Below are positions 1-11,060 of a stretch of 64,000 nt of DNA, in pieces (the first letter of the stretch is position 1; each line of letters opens with the position of its first letter). Made by a program: the position numbers and the translations under genes. Source of the stretch: Megalobrama amblycephala (taxonomy: Eukaryota > Chordata > Actinopteri > Cypriniformes > Xenocyprididae). The notes under the pieces are model-generated. The model was not told the origin of the DNA and made no database searches. It was given only the letters and a program-made list of their open reading frames with translations. The DNA is taken from the NCBI RefSeq assembly GCF_018812025.1, contig NC_063044.1:44173330-44237329 (forward strand), read 5' to 3'.

Positions 1-1496
1 AAATGCCAGGTCACGGCTCTTGTGTGTATGTGCTATTAAGCCAAGGGACACTTTAAGTCTAACAATTAGCAAACACGATTACATCTTCTCTATATTAATT
101 TTTTTATGTTAAATGCAGTTCAGCTCAAAATGTCAAGAGCGGGTCTGTGCATTTCCTCTAATGAGTATTCAATGACTGCATAATTCAAATTGCATTGCAG
201 GAACAGGACAGAATTTTAATGTGTGACGGCTTCTGGACTGTGGCATTTGCAGTCTTGAGCTTGTTTTTTCCTGCAGTCAGGAATGAGGAATAAGTAGACT
301 GATTTAATATAGCACATAAATTAATTACAGATTACAAAATACTAAAACCAAACTATTCAAATAAAAATAAAAAATGCATTAAATTAAAAAAATAAAAGCA
401 TTTTTATTAGACGTGTCAGACGTTTGGATCACACTGTGTATGCAATAATGAAAAAAAAAAATTACATTCTGTTTTATGCTAAAAACATGAATACAAATGT
501 ATATTTGATATGTTTGTGTGTTTCAGTAATAGCAGCTGCTGAGTTGGGAAACTGGGGAGTGTCTGGTTGACTAGCAACGAGGTGATGGAGATGAAGGTGG
601 GAAGCAGAAGACTAAAACAGTGAAGTGACAGTTCAGAGATCAGCAGCTGATGAATCTTAATCTCTGAGCTCTCGATTTGTCTTTATCTGAGATAACAATA
701 CATTGAAAGTGGAAGAATTAGTCATTATATCAGACTTCCCTTTTATTCTGTAAGGGTGGAACTCCTACAGCGGTTCAGGCTGTAAGGTTTGCCGAGCGAC
801 TAAAGAAACTTCATCAGTAAGATGTTAGAATACTGTAAATTTCTTGTCTATTACCACCCACTGCAACTTATACCAATGGCGGAAATAAGTGCAGTTACTG
901 TATAATAGCAAAATATGTGGGAGAGCGTTGCTATAGTGTGACAATATTGTATTGCAATAGGGAGCACATTAATGTTAATACTAAATCAAAACTAGTTAGC
1001 ACATCATTTGTAATTGAAAGGGTTTAATGACAATATCTGATTATGGTTACACTTAAAATAATTACAAAATAGATGTATGAGATGATAAAATCATATAGGC
1101 CTACCATTAATTGTACACAGCATGTATGTAAAAAGTTACTCAAATGTGAGACATTCAAACTGACCAATCAGAAGATTAAAACTTCCCCCACTGTACTAAA
1201 GGTGTGACCATTTGTTGACCCCCGATGTACACACATCTTGGCCTACAGGGCTTGATCACTATCAGCACCTTTGTGCCTTCCAAATGGCCCTTGTAACAAG
1301 AGAGAGGGTGTTGAAACAGTAAAGCAAATGTCTTTGTTCATTTTAAAATATCTTTAGATATTTTCAATTCTTACAATTCTATATTCTCTCTTTCTCTCAC
1401 TTTAATGCTTATAGTCTGATAGTTATTCATTTTAATGTCTACTGTCCTCCCTCACATAACGTGTTTCTTCTCCCTTTCCCTCTCTCACAGTAAAAT
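1..1496. other. AT-rich spacer, no gene seen
   Basis: No open frame of useful length and no terminal inverted repeats were recognised. The sequence is AT-rich with short A runs (for example near 450) and ends in a C/T-rich stretch (about 1385-1490) just before a transposon insertion. Confidence 0.5.
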
Positions 1497-1500
1497 TTAA

Positions 1501-2176
1501 AGGTCCCGTTTTTCGTGTTTTTTTGAAGCTTTGATTGTGTTTATAGTGTGCAATATAACATGTGTTCATGTTTCGCATGTAAAAAAACACAGTATTTTTC
1601 ACATAATTTACTTATCTGTATACCGCTGTTTCCACTGTCATAAAAACGGGCTGATGACTTCCTTGTTCTATGAAGTCCCTCCTTCAGAAATACGTAACGA
1701 GTTCTGATTGTGCCAGCGGTTCCTGTGTTGTGATTCGACAGCAGCTTAGCGCATCTTTCCCGGAAAGGTCACGCCTCTTACCATAACGTGGAGATGCACG
1801 CGCGCAGTGTTATTGTAAACATGTCTTTAATTTTACCCTATCAATTTGAGCCGGAGTCAGACCCGGTGATTGGACTGTGGGATGAAAATAACAGCGTTTC
1901 GACGACATGGCGACAAACACACTCTACAAACGCAACTCTTGTGTATTCCTGTGGGCGGAGGTTAGTCAAAAAACTGTTTTAGTGACGTCATTAAAGAAGG
2001 AAGTAGAGGGATGTAGTCCAAACTGGCCGTTCGATGTAGGCAACTTCTGTTAAATAAAATATCTCGCTTGGCATTGAACTTTGAGCTTTAAAATTTTACA
2101 GATTTTATTTATACTCTAACAACAACATTACACACTAACTAAATTTTGAAACATGGGATCACGAAGAACGGGACCT
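1501..2176 (-). mobile_element. TTAA-flanked DNA transposon, Kolobok-like (copy 1)
   Basis: The ends are inverted copies of AGGTCCCGTT (left) and AACGGGACCT (right), each directly flanked by TTAA (1497-1500 and 2177-2180), the expected 4-bp target-site duplication. A second copy in opposite orientation lies at 12886-13665 and carries a THAP-domain exon, which together with TTAA points to the Kolobok superfamily. In this 676-bp copy the middle is different: a short plus-strand frame (ATG at 1821) begins MSLILPYQFEPESDP, resembling the start of fish transposon-borne 'P2X7-like' proteins; that resemblance is from memory and weak. The element is non-autonomous. piggyBac also uses TTAA, so the superfamily call rests on the THAP domain of the sister copy. 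Confidence 0.8.
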
Positions 2177-2180
2177 TTAA

Positions 2181-2645
2181 ATTAAATTTAGGATGTCAGC
2201 CAATTCCTGCATTGCACTATACCCTATAAAACATCAGCTATAACCATGCTTATCGTAAATTAGCATATATCTGTATGTTTTTCATACCTTATGAGAGAAA
2301 ATGTGCATAAAGCGGGAACAGTATGGGTAAGAAGTGTGTGTGTGTGCATTGAGAGAGTGCTAAGAAAGTGGCAAAAAAGTGCATGTCAAAGAGAGAGAGG
2401 GAAGAAAAAAGTGCACACTCCTCACAATTACTGAGTTGAAGTGCTGGCCATCATTCAGTGCTTGTAGATATGAATCACTATCACCAGAGAAACTGCACTC
2501 ACATCCCCTCTCCTTCTGCTCATCCACCTCTCCACATCCATCAAGAACACGAGGGTTTGTTATAGTACCACTCAATGGCATACATTCATCTGCAATTATA
2601 CAGTTTTTTTTTTTTTTATTTGCTTTGGTACTATTTTCACATCTA
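2181..2645. other. Spacer, GT- and GA-rich patch, no gene seen
   Basis: The stretch has a GT/GA-rich segment around 2335-2405 and a T run near 2605. Overlapping open frames of 90-99 codons exist on both strands, but neither shows a recognisable domain and they shadow each other. Confidence 0.4.
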
Positions 2646-3194
2646 AGGTAGATTTTCAAAACTCTTTGTACAAAAATTCAGACTGATCACACTTGTAACA
2701 CAGCTAGTCATTGTTTCAAAACTTGATCTCATGCTTTCGTTCTAGTTGTACATATTTTCATTCTACATAATCACTGTTTCAAAACACAAGATCATTGTGA
2801 TATGTAATGAGAACATTTGGTTTAATCACCGAAACACAACAGTATGATCTTCTTTCAGTTTAGTACTTTTAACAATCAGTTAATTCAATAGCAAACAATG
2901 CAAGATACATGTTTCAAACCACCCTTGTTGCTGAAATAATTAGCCTATACTGTAACACAGGCTACAGATGCCACATTAGAAGATACACTTTACCTAAATT
3001 ACATAATTGGAATAAAATCTGTAATGTTTTGTAATAGTATTCAGTGTATTATCAAAAGGTGTGATGAAGTATGAAACAGCCATGATGTTCTGTGCTAGAA
3101 CAGTTTGCTGCCAATACAGTAAATGTTCTCACTGAACCATATGACTGAATCTATACTGTAGTTGACCTTTATAAGGGTGACTTACAGTAATGTG

Positions 3195-3505
3195 GCAGTC
3201 TCTATCATGGTAATCTGTTTACAGTTTCCATGTTTTATAGGGATATTTCATAGATGTAATTGTTTTTATACTGTACAAACTGTATATTCTCTCCCCTAAC
3301 CCTAAACCTACCCATCACAGAAAACTTTCTGATATTTTAGTTTTCAAAAAACATAATTATGTATGATTTATAAGCTTGTATTCTCATGGGGACCAAAAAA
3401 AAAAAAAAAAAAAAAATGTCCACATGAGGTCAGAATTTACTGATATTACTATACTTGTTAGGACATTTGCCCATAACGTAGGGAATACCATGACCACACA
3501 CACTT
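3195..3505. repeat. Dispersed 'ggggacc' fish repeat, copy 1
   Basis: The order of motifs (ATACTGTACAAACTGTATATTC, the CCCTAACCCTAAACCTACCC block, CATCACAGAAAACT, then CTCATGGGGACC, ATTACTATACTTGTT and a CCATAACGTA end) matches a second copy at 40968-41335. An A run of about 22 bases interrupts it near 3397-3416. It sits inside the larger element 2646-4403. The family is common in teleost genomes; the name is not known to me. Confidence 0.6.
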
Positions 3506-3585
3506 TGAACATAGTGGTTATAATCTAAGATAACTTGCTTATAATGTAAAAAGAATTCATTACTCTTGGTTATCTGTATCGGAAA

Positions 3586-4076
3586 TTGACCCTTCGCTGG
3601 GAGTTTGATTGACAAGCAATCTAACCAATCAAAACGCAGAATCTGGCATTTTGTCCGACAAAGCAGTCAGGAGTTATGAGATTAACCTCGGTGGACTTGA
3701 ACTTGAAAAATGGTGTGTATTTACGTCTTTCTGCGTTTGAAGCAACATTCCTTCTGATGTTCATTCACATTTATTTGATGCTATAAATGAACTAGTGATC
3801 GGTTCACGAGCTGCTTGATCTGAGGCGCTACAGCAATCTGTCACGACACATTAAAGAGCCACAAAATGGTTTTTATTGAATTTCTTAAAAAATTACACAA
3901 TTTGAAAGCTGGGACTTTGTTTCATATCATAATTAACCTGCTTTGTCTTGTCTGTCGACATGTTGTCAGTGTCCTCTTTGCTCTGCGATGTATTTTTCAC
4001 TCTGTGTGGCGTGACAGCGCCGCTTGTTGGACAAAGCAATAGTAACTGAGGGGGTCGGGTCTTTGCGAAGGGTCAA
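3586..4076. mobile_element. Repeat element with TTGACCCTTCGC ends, copy 1 (empty-site paralogue)
   Basis: The left end TTGACCCTTCGC is mirrored at the right by GCGAAGGGTCAA. The body (TAACCAATCAAAACGC, GGTGGACTTGAACTTGAAAAATG, ACATTCCTTCTGATGTTCATTC, TCACGACACATTAAAGAGCC, TTGTCAGTGTCCTCTTTGCTC) is shared with 44030-45475. In this copy the sequence TTTCTTAAAAAAT (TTAA at 3885-3888) is uninterrupted; in the second copy the same TTAA hosts a 961-bp insertion. Confidence 0.7.
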
Positions 4077-4475
4077 TTGCAAACAAAGTAAAAACTATAT
4101 ATATAGAATCTGTATCTATAGAAATCTATAGGTGTACCAGATGATTCACTGATTAACCATTAAGATCATTTGGATTAAATAATAGACAAATGTATTAAAC
4201 TGAACAAAAAGATATGCAAATCAATAATAGCATTATGTAAGGCAGTTACTGTGAATGAAACATTTATATAGATGAAAAACTTATTTTGTGTAGTGAAAAG
4301 GATACTTTTGAAAACAATTGAAAATATGCTGAACTGTTTGAAAAAAAGTTAACTTTTGATGATCTGTTGTGATATTAGTACTAAGAGTTTTGAAAATTTA
4401 CCAATTGCTTGCAAAATTGCACCAAAGCTATTTAAAAAAAAAAAACTGTAACAGACTCACATCTTTTATCCTCAG

Positions 4476-5488
4476 AGGTGAAGTGTGTAATTTCCTGCCA
4501 CTAACAGCACCTTTTTTTTTTTTTTTGACTATATATACTTATGAATAAATAGGTAGTATGTTCACATCATTGGTTGAGTCAATCTTGTTATGTCCTGTCC
4601 AGTGGGACATTAATGTTAAAAAGCATATAGTTTTTTTCCAAGGTCGCTTATTCAAGACAAAGGCGTAGCTTGAAGATGCCTTGATTTTGCGGAATCATGG
4701 GAGGTGTTGTCTTCACATCTACAGCCGGTGGAGAAGAATCCGACAGGGCTCGGGTAGAAATCACATTAATGGATGAGCTAATGTATTAAAGATGTATTAA
4801 CATTACTGTCGTATGAAGCAGGGTGTGGCTGAAAGCCGTTGGAATTGAACGAGGCCATTGAAGCGATTGCTAATGAGAGACGAGCGTGACACTCGTCTTG
4901 AGAGCAGTGGAGCTTTTATTATGCCGCAGACGAGCGTTTCCGCTTCTTCTGGTCATGCGTATGTGGGGTAACGCAGCACTGTTTTATCATATTCGATACA
5001 TTTGCGTGTTGAAAGTTGTTATAATACTACCCTGTGCGTTCACTCGGCGGCTGCTGAGACATTGTTACTCACTGCAGTAAGATAGAACGATATTAGGCAT
5101 GGTAACACATGGTATTCGCAGTAGATCAAGAAAACGAGATTTAAACAATAAGACTTAATGTGTTGAGCTATATAACAATGATTAGTTTTCTGTTGATGAA
5201 TGTATCCAAACAGTTGCTCACCTGTCTAATAAAACATAATATATTAAAGCGTCTTTAGTGTTTTCGTATTTTCTACAAAAAACAGAAATCGAGGATAACG
5301 CAGGTATGATGTCATTGATAGGCGACGCACGGACACGGTCCGTGTCCTGGTTAAAATTGCTTATTTCTCTGGATTTAAACATTTTTGGAAACATTTGGGA
5401 TGATGTAAGTACACAAGTCAACAAAATATAGAATGCTGTTCTAATGGCTTTTGGATATTTTAATCCAAATATCTTACATATTGTGCCT
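4476..5488. repeat. Dispersed DNA-transposon-like repeat with a TTAA right end
   Basis: The right end, read on the minus strand, is AGGCACAATATGTAAGAT preceded by TTAA (5489-5492), a terminus I recognise as common in cyprinid genomes. The left part begins near AGGTGAAGTGTGTAATTTCC. Internal sequence includes GC-richer, exon-like patches (about 4650-5080) but no transposase domain is recognisable. Left boundary and family are uncertain; it may be two repeats joined. Confidence 0.45.
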
Positions 5489-5492
5489 TTAA

Positions 5493-6484
5493 TGTTTTAT
5501 ATTACTGCAATATAATATTAGTTTACTTTGTTTTTTAAACCTAAGGGAATAGAAATGACAAAAAAGATGTCACAAACAGCATTTCTGTTGCCAAAGGCAC
5601 ATTTTCTCAAGAATAATCTGGACAATGAATTCAAAGACTCTTAACACAAAGATGCAAAAATCTGGGCAATTCATCAGTACATTAACCAAACTCGCATGTC
5701 TACTAAAGATCTGCTCTCTATGAGGTATGTGTTTATAATATTTATTTAAATGTATTAGTTTATTTTAAATGTAAGTCTTATATGTGTAAGCCCTATTTAA
5801 ATTATTTAATTTACTTGGTTTTCACTGATGTTCACTTTTGCACATAGTTCTGTCCCACTTTTTGTGTACACACTGTGTATGTACATTTTGATGCACTACA
5901 TAATTGCAACAAAATATCTGGCGTACGTCAGCACAATCATATTGACGCCTTTGAATCTAATAGACATTGAGCTCAAGCCACAAAACTTGAATTTTAATTC
6001 CATGAGGTTTGTAATGAAAAGCACAATATGAATAGCAGCCCTTTGACAAAGCAATTATACTTTAATGAAGGCATCTATGAGTTTGATTACAGTGGCGTTG
6101 CAATGCAATCCCCCTCCACCTCCCATTCAGTTAATAACACTCTTGAAAAGCCACGCTGAGTACAGGATCCTGGTCTGGCTCTGTGATACTGGGGTCTGTG
6201 CACCACTCAGTGACACAAGGGAGGTTTAACCACTTAAAAACAACAATTTAGTTACAGAGGCACTGGATAAAATCAATTAACACCAATGCTGCTTTGATTT
6301 AATGTGCATCTAATTAGCATGACAGCGTATGAGGGGTGGAGGTCCAGAGGTGTGCATTCTACTGTTAGCACTTTGAAACAATCGTCTTCCTCTGTGCTCT
6401 TTTAAATAAGGGAGAAAATATGCAGGGGAAAAAAATCACTTTAAAAAGTGAAGGGGCTAAATAAGCTATGATGTGTATTTCTTG
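5493..6484. other. Spacer, no gene seen
   Basis: Mostly AT-rich. A 67-codon plus-strand frame at 5828-6031 is hydrophobic and has no recognisable domain. Around 6090-6370 composition is more balanced, which could be conserved non-coding DNA, but nothing here proves it. Confidence 0.4.
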
Positions 6485-6655
6485 TAGGGCTGCACGATTA
6501 ATTGAATTAAAACCGAAATCGTGATATGGCTTAGACTGTGATTTAATTATATAAATATAGCGTGTGTTTTTTAAAAGTAATAATTATTATGATTATTTTA
6601 TAGTCATATTTATATATAAAATCGCTATTTTTTTTCACCAAATCATGCAGCCCTT
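6485..6655. mobile_element. hAT-like MITE with GGGCTGCACGAT ends
   Basis: The left end TAGGGCTGCACGATTAATTG and right end AATCATGCAGCCCT are imperfect inverted repeats typical of short fish hAT-derived elements. The element is 171 bp and AT-rich inside. No clean 8-bp target duplication is visible, so the boundaries may be slightly off. An end of the same type (AAAGATTAATCGTGCAGC) also appears at about 24167. Confidence 0.6.
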
Positions 6656-7184
6656 CAAACATACACAAAAAAATCATTTCAAATAATCAAAAATCAAAAT
6701 AATGAATAAATAATTAAAAAATAAATAAAAAAAAACATAATTGCATTTTGATTTTTCCAAATTCATGGGAATGAAGTGGCAAAATGCAATTATGTTACTT
6801 TGATTATAGGTTAAAGAAAATAGTTGAAAACAAAGACGAACGAAAGCCACAAAACTACAATTCTGATTTGATGGGGCCTTTAAGATGATGGATACTGAAC
6901 AGAATTTCTTATTCAATATCAAGTTAAAGTTATCCCAAATAGTTCTTAATTGATTTTCTTAATTAGGCATTTGATTGATTTCGCAGTTTCAAAGCATAAA
7001 ACGTTAAACAGAGTAATTGTCTTAGACAGTGAGTGGAATGTGATTACAGAACAAACAAACCTCAAGCATCTACCTCAGTCTTTCACAAAGGTTTATGGTT
7101 GGATGAGAGACTGCCACAAAAAATGTTTTTTTTTTTTTTCAATATATTTTAACTGTGTTTGTTTATATAATCAAAGTTGAGAAT
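6656..7184. other. AT-rich spacer, no gene seen
   Basis: Contains A- and T-rich stretches (about 6665-6740, 7125-7140). Open frames of 76-82 codons on both strands reflect low-complexity sequence and have no domain signature. Confidence 0.4.
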
Positions 7185-7641
7185 AGGGGTGGGAGATTTG
7201 ACCAAAATCTTATATCACGATGTGAATAATTTTAACAATAACAATATATATATATATCATGATATAGTTATTTTTGCTTTAAATAAGGTTATCCTATAAT
7301 AACAAAAAAAAAACTAAATTAAAAATAAAACTTATTTCAGTACTTGCATGCTGTATGAGCAGCAGCTTTTTGTGCATGTGTTTCAGGTGCGTGCGCTAAG
7401 AAACAGTCTCTCAAACAGCTTGTGCATATACTGAAATGAGTTCTTTTGCTGCTTACTGTATTTAAACGGTTTATAAACACTTGTTTATAAACCCCAAGGA
7501 TTATAAACTCATTCAAATGATACGCTTACTTGAAGGCAGAGCCCGGCAATGTCACATGAGTGTGATAGAGACCATAGAAATCTCTACCGATTGACAAATT
7601 TCTACCGATTTATCATGTCTACCAGTATATCACCCACCCCT
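7185..7641. mobile_element. hAT-like MITE with AGGGGTGGG ends
   Basis: Left end AGGGGTGGGAGATTTG and right end ATCACCCACCCCT are inverted. The subterminal sequences keep the same mirrored order (TATATCACGATG on the left, AGTATATCACCC on the right). The 7-mer GAGAATA occurs beside both ends, offset by four bases on the right, so it may be a decayed duplication. No transposase frame is present. Confidence 0.6.
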
Positions 7642-7647
7642 AGTAGA

Positions 7648-7680
7648 GAATATTCATTTTTGGGTGAACTACCCCTTCAA
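7648..7680. repeat. Solo end of the TTAA / 'gggttagttcaccc' MITE family
   Basis: ATTCATTTTTGGGTGAACTA followed by CCCCTTCAA matches the right terminus of the elements at 48513-48909 and 57836-58480, with no matching left end nearby. Confidence 0.5.
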
Positions 7681-9540
7681 GCACTCACAGGGTGAGTATC
7701 CATGACAAAGAATTCATATCAACCTTTCCAGAAGTGAAAATGTCAGCCAATTTCATCCTCTTCTCATAGAAGCAAAGGCTGTCCTCACACCCATAAAATC
7801 TCTGCTTATTTCTCTATTTGTCCATCTTTGATGTCTCTATTTGAAGGGGGAGTGCTGAATAAAGAAAAGTGTCCTATTAAAATGGGCAGCAGATAGGCAG
7901 AGCATGTCTTTGTGTGGCTGATGAGCGCTCCAGCTCGTAATTGCACATCAACACAGCGGAGGATGAGGGACAGGACGGCCTCCTCTGCCTTCCTCTGAGT
8001 GTTTAGGCAGAGAGGAGAGCTCAACCTCCAAAAAAGCACTGGGCTAATGAGCAGCATCTTTCGCCACTAGTCCCATGTGAAGCATTTCAACTCGCTTGTC
8101 TCCTTCCCTCTCTTTCTTTTCTTCCCTTCAGGCCTCGACGGTTACTCGATATGTTAACCAATTACTGCAACCAAACTAGTTGGTGAAAGATGTGCCAAAG
8201 TGAGGGTAACCGCAAGGACACGCTATCGACATGAATACTTTAAACCTTTGTGTAAAAGTTGACATATAATTATGATAGCAGCAATGTTTAAGAGTTACAG
8301 CACAGCCATTATCTGTGGTAAAAGACCTGTACCTATTGCAATGACAAAATGATCTAAATCTGTATTTAATTGAAATAATAGAATTAAAGGTAATTCAATA
8401 AATCTATATAGAAATATTGAAAAAACAACCGCTAATAAGAATGACAAAAACACATAACAAAATTACTTAAAATGAAAACTGAAAATAGAAAAATAAAAGC
8501 TAACTTAGAAAATATTAATAAATACTATAATTGTATTAATAATACAAAAATAATACTGACATGGGCGGAGCTTAAACTGGACGTGGCCCAAGCTAAATAC
8601 AAAGCCCACTTTTAGATGTAACTAACTATAGTTATAGTTTCCAAGTAGCAAATATGACTTCATAATTCATAAAATTATTTATCAGACATATTCAGCTTTA
8701 CACACATCATCAATGCCATTTTGAGGGAAAAAAAATAAATAAGTACAAAAAAAGTACATTTCTTGGAAATTACCACTTTTACAAATATTTACATGATGGA
8801 AATGTATTACATTAATATTCAATTATATAGTCTCCTGCATTAGATGCAGAGAGACTGTGGTAATTATTGCATTAGCAGTCAGGAGGTTTCAGGTTTGGCT
8901 GGAGGTTTGAGCCTGTGTGCTCTAATCTGAGGTCATTTTAGGTCACAGGAGCGTTTAGTTGGCCATATGCTGGCAGAGATGAGGCCCGTCTCTGCCCCTC
9001 CCAGGCCTCGGGCTCTCTCTGTGTGGGACTCCGCTTGAACAGCTCTCCCTACTAGATAATCAGATGGCAAATTAGGCTTTTGGGCATTGTGTGTGAGAGG
9101 GAGAGAGGGGGGGAGGAACTTTTAATCTCCTAAATATAGGAAAACCAGAACTTTCAAACAATCTTCACAGATAAAACATCTTTATATTTTTAAATACTAA
9201 TCGCACTGTATGCAATTGTGTATATTTTCAGTAATTCTAACAATTTTTATTCAATTCAGAATAAAGTACAATGACAAAACTGCAGATCTTATGAAAAGTG
9301 TGTGAATTCATCTCTGATAAATGAGAAATACTCTGAACTTCACATATCACTTTTTTTTTTTTCACACCCTCTTCAGAAAAACACCTATTAACTCAACATG
9401 GTATTAATGGTTTTCACCTTGTGCGATTGCACCCTGAACTCATCAGCTGGGAAGGTGAGAGTACATTAGTCTCTAATTGAGAGAGAGAGAAATAGAGGCT
9501 TGACAGTGTTGTTCCCCAGTCAGACAGAGCAACCGGGGGG
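7681..9540. other. Spacer with possible repeat fragments, no gene seen
   Basis: No credible coding exon. Around 8880-9060 the sequence is more GC-balanced (C/T-rich motifs, CCCAGGCCTCGGG near 9000) and could be a conserved non-coding block. An AT-rich part (8340-8800) and a short GA run (about 9477-9490) are low complexity. Confidence 0.35.
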
Positions 9541-9914
9541 CCTCACTGCCAAAAATAAAATAAAAATAAATAAAACTTTAACAATAAACAATACTAAAAC
9601 ATGGCTCAATTTGAATACATTTTAATTTGATTTAAAAAATAAAAAAATTAATTTAAGGGAATGCCCAAAATGTTTCAAATGAAATTAAATAAATAATAAT
9701 AATTAAAAAAAAATAATAGATTTTAGGGAATGCCCAAATGCATCAATTAAAAAAAGTAAAGTTAAGTAAAATAAAATAGTAAATTTAGGGAATGTAAAAA
9801 TATAAAATAAAATAAATGAACATTCATTCATTTTTGACCCAAAACACTTCAATTTAAATTAATTAAATAATAATAAAAAATCATAGATTTTAGGGAATGT
9901 CCAAATGCATCAAT
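9541..9914. repeat. AT-rich degenerate tandem repeat, left part
   Basis: The phrase ATTTTAGGGAATGCCCAAAT followed by GCATCAATTTAA or close variants recurs near 9657, 9722, 9786 and 9888, separated by AAAT/TAAA-rich filler. The same phrase reappears at about 10974 after the inserted element and pentanucleotide arrays, so the flanks belong to one array. Confidence 0.6.
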
Positions 9915-9918
9915 TTAA

Positions 9919-10701
9919 CAGGGACTTATTATGCCCCTTTTCACAAGATGTAATGTAAGTCTCTGGTGTCCCCAGAATGTGTCTGTGAAGTTTCAGCTCA
10001 AAATACTCCACAGATCATTTATTATAGCTTGGCAAATTTGCCCCTATTTGGGTGTGAGCAAAAACACACCATTTTTGTGTGTGCCCCTTTAAATGCAAAT
10101 GAACTGCTCCCAGCCCCCTTTCCAGAAGAGGGCGGAGCTTTAACAGCTCGTGCTTCGGTTGCTCAACAACAACAAAGTCGGAGAATCTCACGCAGCCAAA
10201 ATGACAATTGTCGGTAATGGTGTTCAGCCTTACATTGTTCAAACTGGAGTTGGACACTGATGGAGAGACTCAGGAAGAAGTTACATCTTTTAGAATGAAA
10301 CTGGACATTTCTGAATAGTTAGTGGATAAATTTATGTAGTTGCTGTGGAGTTGATTCAACTCATCGACTAGCATGTGCCATCATGTTAATCTTTTGTGCA
10401 AATCAAGCATTTAATTGACCCTCGTGATGGCATGGTAACAAACACTCTACTACAACAACTCTTCCTCTTCTCTAAAGCAGCCTAACATGGCCTTGCCCCC
10501 CTTTGTTGTGTGTTCCCGAGGACAGGGAAGAAGCTTGTTGTAGTTTGCCATTTGTTGTAGTCCTTAGAAAGCAATTTCTCTAAAAGAAAATATCTCCCTT
10601 TGCATTGAACTGAGCTTTGTAACTTTGCAGAAGTTGTTTATGCTCAAACAGCAACATTACACACCAACTAAAGTTAAAAAAGTGAAATCATAATAAAGGA
10701 C
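9919..10701. mobile_element. TTAA-flanked non-autonomous element (family B)
   Basis: TTAA precedes the left end (9915-9918) and follows the right end (10702-10705). Ends are imperfect inverted repeats: GGGACTTATTATG against CATAATAAAGGAC. The left 100 bases (ACAAGATGTAATGTAAGTCT, GAATGTGTCTGTGAAGTTTC, AGCTCAAAATAC) match the element at 44314-45274, while the right 100 bases (ATATCTCCCTTTGCATTGAA, CAACATTACACACCAACTAA) match the right end of the element at 1501-2176. It is 783 bp with no recognisable transposase. Overlapping 80-codon frames near 9966-10257 are not credible genes. Confidence 0.65.
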
Positions 10702-10730
10702 TTAATAAAAAAACAAATAAAAAAATAACA

Positions 10731-10905
10731 AAACAAAACAAAACAAAACAAAACAAAATAAAATAAAATAAAATAAAATAAAATAAAATAAAATAAAATA
10801 AAATAAAATAAAATAAAATAAAATAAAATAAAATAAAATAATTAAATAAAATAAAATAAATTAAATTAAATTAAATTAAATTAAATTAAATTAAATTAAA
10901 TTAAA
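10731..10905. repeat. Pentanucleotide microsatellite arrays (AAAAC, AAAAT, AAATT)
   Basis: Three adjoining arrays change motif stepwise: AAAAC (about 10731-10756), AAAAT (about 10757-10858) and AAATT (about 10859-10905). Each differs from the next by one base, consistent with serial mutation and expansion of one ancestral pentamer. Confidence 0.9.
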
Positions 10906-11060
10906 TAAATGAGCATTCATTTTAGGCCCAAAACTCTTCCATTTAAATTAATTAAATAAAAAAAAAATCATAGATTTTAGGGAATGCCCAAATGCATCAA
11001 TTTAAATAATAAAATAAAAGCATTAATTGTAGTTGATGTTAAAAATGCCTCAATTAAAAT
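10906..11060. repeat. AT-rich degenerate tandem repeat, right part
   Basis: Continues the unit seen at 9541-9914, including GCATTCATTTTAGGCCCAAA and ATTTTAGGGAATGCCCAAAT. This shows the array was one block before the TTAA element at 9919-10701 inserted and the pentamers expanded. Confidence 0.55.

Larger units (their letters stand above)
2646..4403. mobile_element. Inverted-ended repeat element, composite, carrying two other repeats
   Basis: The left end reads GTAGATTTTCAAAACTCTT (about 2647) and the right end is its near-exact reverse complement, AAGAGTTTTGAAAATTTACC (4384-4403). The interior contains two unrelated repeat insertions (about 3195-3505 and 3586-4076). No transposase frame is visible. 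The superfamily cannot be assigned from the ends alone. Confidence 0.6.

Noticed and set aside
2360..2659. Overlapping 90-99-codon frames on both strands
   Set aside because: Low-complexity GA/T-rich DNA; no domain and no splice or promoter context.
7185..7641. Exact 8-bp hAT duplication at the AGGGGTGGG element
   Set aside because: GAGAATA flanks both ends but is offset by four bases on the right, so I did not claim a clean duplication.
10015..10257. Overlapping 80-83-codon frames on both strands
   Set aside because: They lie in a non-autonomous TTAA element and have no recognised domain; each shadows the other.
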